Below, piece after piece: positions 53,564 through 64,000 of a stretch of 64,000 bases of DNA. Every line of letters begins with the position of its first letter. Positions within the stretch are counted from its first letter, which is position 1. Both the position numbers and the translations under genes were made by a program. The DNA comes from Pseudomonas sp. K2I15 (GTDB taxonomy: Bacteria > Pseudomonadota > Gammaproteobacteria > Pseudomonadales > Pseudomonadaceae): contig NZ_NIXO01000011.1 in the NCBI RefSeq assembly GCF_002204795.1, positions 1 through 64,000 on the forward strand, written 5' to 3'. Under the pieces are notes generated by a model. It did not search any database, was not told the DNA's origin, and saw nothing but the letters and a program-made list of their open reading frames with translations.

Positions 53564-54214
53564 TCAAAAACGCTCTTCACTGGCAGCGCCTTCAATGCCA
53601 CGGAAACCGCGACCCAGCAAATACTGCTCACGAGACCTGTCCCGGGAAGAGTCAGGCTTGCGTGTCTGTACCTTGTCGAACAGCTTGCGGATGTTCTTGT
53701 GATACTCGTCGAAGCCTTCACCCTGGAAGACCTTGACCAGAAAATCACCACCTGGACGTAGTACACGCCCTGCCAGATCCAGTGCCAATTCGCAGAGGAA
53801 CATGGCCCGCGGCATATCAACAGCGGGTAATCCACTCATATTGGGGGCCATATCGGAAATCACAAGGTCTACCTGCGAATTTCCGACGGCCTCAAGGATC
53901 TGTGCCAGCACTTCATCCTGGGTAAAATCGCCGTGAACAAAGGTCACGTCCGGGATGCTGTCCATTTCCAGGATATCGGATGCGATCAAACGACCTTGCC
54001 CACCAATCAGACGACTGGTCACCTGGGACCAGCCACCCGGGGCGGCACCAAGGTCGATAACGCTCATGCCAGGACGGATCAACTTGTCCTTTTCCTGGAT
54101 CTCCAGCAGCTTGTAGCTGGCCCGGGAGCGGTAGCCATCCTTTTGCGCCATTTTGACGTAAGGGTCGTTGAAATGCTCTTGCAGCCACTTAAGGCTAGTT
54201 TTGGAACGGGCCAC
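53564..54214 (-). CDS. rlmE: 23S rRNA (uridine(2552)-2'-O)-methyltransferase
   Basis: RlmE (FtsJ/RrmJ) methylates U2552 in the A-loop of 23S rRNA late in 50S assembly. The 216-residue protein shows the K-D-K-E-type catalytic set around [12 protein letters not shown] motif [12 protein letters not shown] (about 58-69), SDMAPNMSG and FLVKVFQG. It precedes ftsH by 191 bases, as in E. coli. It is divergent from yhbY. Confidence 0.96.
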   Translation of the reverse strand: MARSKTSLKWLQEHFNDPYVKMAQKDGYRSRASYKLLEIQEKDKLIRPGMSVIDLGAAPGGWSQVTSRLIGGQGRLIASDILEMDSIPDVTFVHGDFTQDEVLAQILEAVGNSQVDLVISDMAPNMSGLPAVDMPRAMFLCELALDLAGRVLRPGGDFLVKVFQGEGFDEYHKNIRKLFDKVQTRKPDSSRDRSREQYLLGRGFRGIEGAASEERF

Positions 54215-54319
54215 GGGCCACCTCGAAAATAAAACGGGTCATGATTAACTGGGCGGTCCCGGACTCGCTCGGGTAAACTGGCCGCCGCTTTTTACAAGAT
54301 CAGACGCAGGGGTCAGATT

Positions 54320-54628
54320 ATGCCGCTCACTCAAGAGCAGAAGAAACAGTACAAATCCATTGGCCACCATCTGAAACCAGTTTTGACTGTGGCTGACAAC
54401 GGTTTGACTGAAGGTGTGTTAGCCGAACTTGAACGCGCATTGGGCGATCACGAGCTGATCAAGATCAAGGTCAGCATCCTTGATCGCGAGGCGCGCCTGG
54501 CAGCCATTGCAGAACTGTGCAAGGCTGGCAAAGCGGACCTGGTTCAGGTCATCGGCAAGATGGCGCTGCTGTATCGCAAGAACTTCAGCGTCAACAAGCA
54601 ACTGTCGAACGTACACCGCTTCAAGTGA
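54320..54628 (+). CDS. yhbY: YhbY, ribosome-assembly RNA-binding protein (CRM domain)
   Basis: This 102-residue single CRM-domain protein associates with pre-50S particles. The family pattern is LTQEQKKQYKSIGHHLKPVLTVADNGLT and a later GxxG-like loop. It is the only rightward gene in the last 26 kb of the window, divergent from rlmE with 105 bases between. It converges on the DUF4149 gene eight bases away, with no visible terminator. Confidence 0.93.
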   Translation: MPLTQEQKKQYKSIGHHLKPVLTVADNGLTEGVLAELERALGDHELIKIKVSILDREARLAAIAELCKAGKADLVQVIGKMALLYRKNFSVNKQLSNVHRFK

Positions 54629-54636
54629 AACAAGGG

Positions 54637-55041
54637 TCACGGGCGTGCTTCGCGCGCCCTGCCACTCCATCCTGGCGCCGGCTGTACAACCAGCACTAAC
54701 CCGGTAAACCCTAGCACAAGATAGCTGAACAGCTGCCAGCGCAACGCTTCCGGCAGAAAGATGCGCACTACGCAAAACATTGCGCACGCATACAGTGCCA
54801 TCAACAGCAGTTGCCCGCGAATATCCCGCCACAAACTCCCCAAGCCTTCGGCCTTGATCAGCACCAGCGCCTGAAGCGTCACGCACGCTGCTGCAAAACC
54901 CACCAGCAACGCACTTAATAATCCGCTGACCTCATCGATCAGCAACGGTGCCAGGCCAATCAGGCCCAGCGCCGGTAGAACACCAATATGTAACAACCAT
55001 AGGCCGCCAACCCAAAGCATCTGGGCGAACTGCCAAAGCAT
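54637..55041 (-). CDS. DUF4149 membrane protein
   Basis: This 134-residue inner-membrane protein has four predicted helices. The first contains LWVGGLWLLHIGVLPAL, the DUF4149 hallmark. The function is unknown. ATG at 55041 lies 28 bases after greA and fits the family; the longer frame to 55092 overlaps greA. It seems to end the dnaK-to-greA string of leftward genes. Confidence 0.82.
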   Translation of the reverse strand: MLWQFAQMLWVGGLWLLHIGVLPALGLIGLAPLLIDEVSGLLSALLVGFAAACVTLQALVLIKAEGLGSLWRDIRGQLLLMALYACAMFCVVRIFLPEALRWQLFSYLVLGFTGLVLVVQPAPGWSGRAREARP

Positions 55042-55069
55042 GGCGCCCGCATGAAGCGGGCGCCGTCTT

Positions 55070-55542
55070 TCAGATGTGACGAACTTCGACAATCTCGTAC
55101 TCGATCACGCCACCAGGCGTCTTGACGGCCACCACATCACCCTCTTCCTTGGCAATCAAGGCGCGGGCCAGCGGCGAGCCGACGGAGATCTTGCCGAGTT
55201 TGAAGTCGGCCTCGTCTTCACCCACGATGTGGTAAACCACGCTTTCGTCAGTCTCGACGTTGGCGATTTCCACGGTGGTGCCGAAAATCACCTTGCCGGT
55301 CTTCGGAATGGTCGTAACGTCGATGATCACCGCATTCTGCATACGGCCTTCGATGTCACGGATCCGCGCCTCGACCATACCCTGCTGCTCGCGGGCAGCA
55401 TGGTATTCAGCGTTTTCCTTCAGGTCACCCAATTCCCGGGCCGTACCGATGTCCTGGCTCAGCTTCGGACGGACGACCTTGGTCAGGTGAGCGTGCTCTT
55501 CTTCCAGGGCTTTTGCGCCCTGGACGGTCATTGGGTATTTGA

Positions 55543-55546
<4 letters not shown>
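55070..55546 (-). CDS. greA: Transcription elongation factor GreA
   Basis: GreA inserts its coiled coil into the RNA polymerase secondary channel and stimulates cleavage of backtracked RNA. The 158-residue protein has the N-terminal coiled coil (about 1-75), with tip acidic residues near [15 protein letters not shown], and a C-terminal globular domain. Its ATG overlaps the carB stop by four bases (ATGA), as in other pseudomonads. Confidence 0.97.
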
Positions 55547-58764
<3,218 letters not shown>

Positions 58765-58823
58765 GGGTTTGTCACTCAAATCCGCAGGTCAGTCGGCAAG
58801 CCGTCTTGAACAATCTTTGAAGA

Positions 58824-58862
58824 GCCTGAGGGGGCCGCCGGTTTCCCGGGCCACCCTCAGGC
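58824..58862 (-). other. Long hairpin in the carA-carB gap
   Basis: GCCTGAGGG pairs with CCCTCAGGC around an inner GGCC pairing. It starts seven bases after the carA stop and lacks a T tail. It may stabilise or process the mRNA between the two cistrons. Confidence 0.5.
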
Positions 58863-58869
58863 CACTCAC

Positions 58870-60006
58870 TTAGCGTCGCTTGGCCATCTCATTGATGAAC
58901 CGGTCGAACAGCGGCGCTACGTCGTTCGGGCCCGGGCTTGCTTCAGGGTGGCCCTGGAAGCTGAACGCGCTCTTGTCGGTGCGCTCGATGCCTTGCAGGG
59001 AACCGTCGAACAGCGACTTGTGGATCGCCCGGACGTTGCCCGGCAGGGTCGCTTCATCCACCGCGAAACCGTGGTTCTGGCTGGTGATCATCACGACGCC
59101 AGTGTCCAGGTCCTGCACCGGGTGGTTGGCACCGTGGTGGCCGTGACCCATTTTCAGGGTCTTGGCGCCGGAGGCCAGGGCCAGCAGTTGGTGACCGAGG
59201 CAGATACCGAATACCGGGATCTCGGTTTCCAGCACTTCCTTGATCGCCTTGATGGCGTAGTCGCAAGGCTCCGGGTCACCCGGGCCGTTGGACAGGAACA
59301 CGCCGTCCGGCTGCAGGGCCAGTACGTCGCTGGCCGGGGTTTGCGCCGGCACCACGGTCACGCGGCAACCGCGCGCCACCAGCATGCGCAGGATGTTGTG
59401 CTTGATACCGTAGTCGTAGGCCACGACGTGGTAAGGCAGCTCGCAAGCTTCGATGGTCGCGTGGCTGTCGGTCTTCAAGTCCCAGACAGTGGAGCGCCAC
59501 TCGTACTGTTCCTTGGTGCTGACGACTTTCGCCAGGTCCATGCCTTTCAGGCCAGGGAAACCTTGGGCTGCTGCAATCGCTGCTGCTTCGGAGATGTTGT
59601 CACCGGCCATGATGCAACCGTTCTGCGAACCTTTTTCACGCAGGATGCGTGTCAGGCGACGCGTATCGATACCGGCGATCGCCACAACGTTGTTGGCTTT
59701 CAGGTAATCGGACAAGGACATCGTGTTACGCCAGTTGCTCGCAACCAGTGGCAGGTCACGAATTACCAGACCCGCCGACCAGACACGATCCGACTCGGCG
59801 TCTTCCGGTGTAGTACCGGTGTTACCAATGTGCGGATAGGTCAGGGTAACGATCTGTTGGGCGTAGGAAGGATCGGTAAGGATTTCCTGATAGCCGGTCA
59901 TGGCGGTGTTGAACACCACCTCTCCAACGGTCTGACCGTCGGCTCCAATGGCTTCGCCGCGAAAAATGCTGCCATCAGCAAGGGCGAGTATGGCTGGCTT
60001 AGTCAA
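58870..60006 (-). CDS. carA: Carbamoyl-phosphate synthase small subunit
   Basis: CarA is the glutaminase subunit that feeds ammonia to CarB. The 378-residue protein has an N-terminal CPSase domain and a class I amidotransferase domain. The nucleophile cysteine is in [15 protein letters not shown] (about residues 247-261) and the His/Glu pair in QGHPEASPG. The start is TTG at 60006, with GGGAGG about five bases upstream. A terminator-like hairpin lies 46 bases upstream in the leader. Confidence 0.96.
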   Translation of the reverse strand: MTKPAILALADGSIFRGEAIGADGQTVGEVVFNTAMTGYQEILTDPSYAQQIVTLTYPHIGNTGTTPEDAESDRVWSAGLVIRDLPLVASNWRNTMSLSDYLKANNVVAIAGIDTRRLTRILREKGSQNGCIMAGDNISEAAAIAAAQGFPGLKGMDLAKVVSTKEQYEWRSTVWDLKTDSHATIEACELPYHVVAYDYGIKHNILRMLVARGCRVTVVPAQTPASDVLALQPDGVFLSNGPGDPEPCDYAIKAIKEVLETEIPVFGICLGHQLLALASGAKTLKMGHGHHGANHPVQDLDTGVVMITSQNHGFAVDEATLPGNVRAIHKSLFDGSLQGIERTDKSAFSFQGHPEASPGPNDVAPLFDRFINEMAKRR

Positions 60007-60051
60007 GAAGACCTCCCGTAAATAAAGCCTGAAAGGGCGATCGCAGGTTGT

Positions 60052-60089
60052 AAAAAAGCGGAGTGACGTATGGACACGTCACCCCGCTT
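60052..60089 (-). terminator. Terminator/attenuator in the carA leader
   Basis: A 14-bp stem with one mismatch (60056-60069 with 60076-60089) is followed by six T on the minus strand. It lies only 46 bases before carA. A separate terminator already closes dapB, so this one is well placed to attenuate carAB. Smaller hairpins lie just upstream (TTTAGTG/CACTAAA at 60112-60129 and CTGTA/TACAG near 60134-60146). Confidence 0.75.
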
Positions 60090-60219
60090 CTTCACTGAAT
60101 TATTCTGCGCGCTTTTAGTGGACACACTAAAGCTGTAGCTTACAGAAAAAGGCTTTTTTGGTCCACCGCTAATGAGCCTTAAAGGCAGGGGAATGCGACA
60201 GGACGTCGCTTAGCGGGTA

Positions 60220-60256
60220 AAAACGGGGCCTTAGGATAATCCTGAGGCCCCGTTTT
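60220..60256 (-). terminator. Intrinsic terminator of dapB
   Basis: A 12-bp stem AAAACGGGGCCT/AGGCCCCGTTTT with extra inner pairing is followed by T on the minus strand. It starts 10 bases after the dapB stop. Confidence 0.9.
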
Positions 60257-60265
60257 AGCTACTTC

Positions 60266-62204
<1,939 letters not shown>

Positions 62205-62520
62205 AAGTCTTTGCACTCTTAAGGACGTCCGGCAAAACCCTCCTGAGCCTTGCCAAACTCGTTGAGCCCCAATACAGGCCCGGACCCAACTCACGTCAAT
62301 TCAACGATCCTGGTCGTTACTGCTTTCAGCCGGCAACCGGCCAAAAACGCGGTGACTGTCGTCCGGAAAGCAGGAGCATTCCCGATCACACCGCCAGCAT
62401 CCGAGCGTTGTCGCATGCTGTAAAAATTCGCGTACCCCAGACACGCCAACGCGGGAGCAAGCTCCCGCGCGGCGACATCCTACCAGTCACCGCTTGTGAG
62501 CGGTCAACCGGGCGACCAAG
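62205..62520 (-). other. dnaK-dnaJ intergenic region
   Basis: The 316 bases hold no gene. Two hairpins are visible: ACCGCT-TGTG-AGCGGT (62489-62504) and a REP-like palindrome (62450-62469). Neither has a T tail, so dnaK and dnaJ may still be co-transcribed. I saw no sigma32 promoter that I would defend. Confidence 0.5.
62450..62469. repeat. REP-like palindrome
   Basis: CGCGGGAGCAAGCTCCCGCG is a perfect palindrome. Its core, GGGAGCAAGCTCCC, resembles the repeated extragenic palindromes abundant in the P. fluorescens group. The flanks differ somewhat from the usual REP, so this may be a degenerate copy. Confidence 0.5.

Positions 62521-64000
<1,480 letters not shown>

Noticed and set aside
60003..60125. 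40-codon carA upstream ORF as a real gene
   Set aside because: It starts GTG without a visible ribosome binding site and includes the terminator stem. It is kept only as part of the attenuation idea.

Overview
The window is core-genome DNA of a Pseudomonas, most likely from the P. fluorescens group. Protein sequences, codon and base usage, and gene order all fit. From memory the order closely follows the P. aeruginosa stretch from the rRNA operon beside msrQ (around PA4690) to dnaK (around PA4761). The assignment rests on remembered family sequences and synteny, not on a search.

Layout. Positions 1-276 hold tandem sigma70 promoters firing left into what should be an rRNA operon just outside the window. 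Then come msrPQ (repair of oxidised periplasmic methionine), pssA, and ilvI-ilvH-ilvC behind a 430-base leader with a possible leader peptide. Next are mrcB with a TPR lipoprotein (LpoP-like) and a YqcC protein, a phosphotransferase/ATPase fusion, a pentapeptide-repeat protein and a TfoX C-terminal protein. A Fur-controlled PrrF small RNA and a heme ABC transporter (hmuTUV) follow, then a Rieske protein, sfsA, an aminotransferase, dksA and gluQ.

19.8-25 kb carries the carbon-control module: a small membrane protein overlapping cbrA, the CbrA/CbrB two-component system, and the CrcZ RNA with a sigma54 promoter and a CbrB-type upstream site. pcnB, folK, panBC, pgi, acs, an MpaB-type oxygenase, a methyltransferase, a large DUF748 protein and a double-BON protein follow.

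38.9-64 kb is mostly leftward housekeeping. It holds pnp, rpsO, truB, rbfA, infB, nusA, rimP, tRNA-fMet, tRNA-Leu, secG, tpiA, glmM, folP, ftsH and rlmE. After the single rightward yhbY come a DUF4149 gene, greA, carB, carA, dapB, dnaJ and the 3' part of dnaK, which runs off the right edge.

Regulation links several parts. CbrAB should drive CrcZ, which titrates Hfq/Crc, and acs in this window has an A-rich Hfq/Crc-type sequence over its ribosome binding site. Fur-type sites precede both PrrF and hmuT. Hairpins in the carA leader and before rimP-nusA-infB look like attenuation points.

I saw no phage, insertion sequence, CRISPR array, toxin or defence island and no clearly new multi-gene system. 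The less explained items are regulatory: the ilv leader ORF, four GTAACA repeats before panB, the carA attenuator, the tandem hairpins before rimP, and the near-identical BON duplication.
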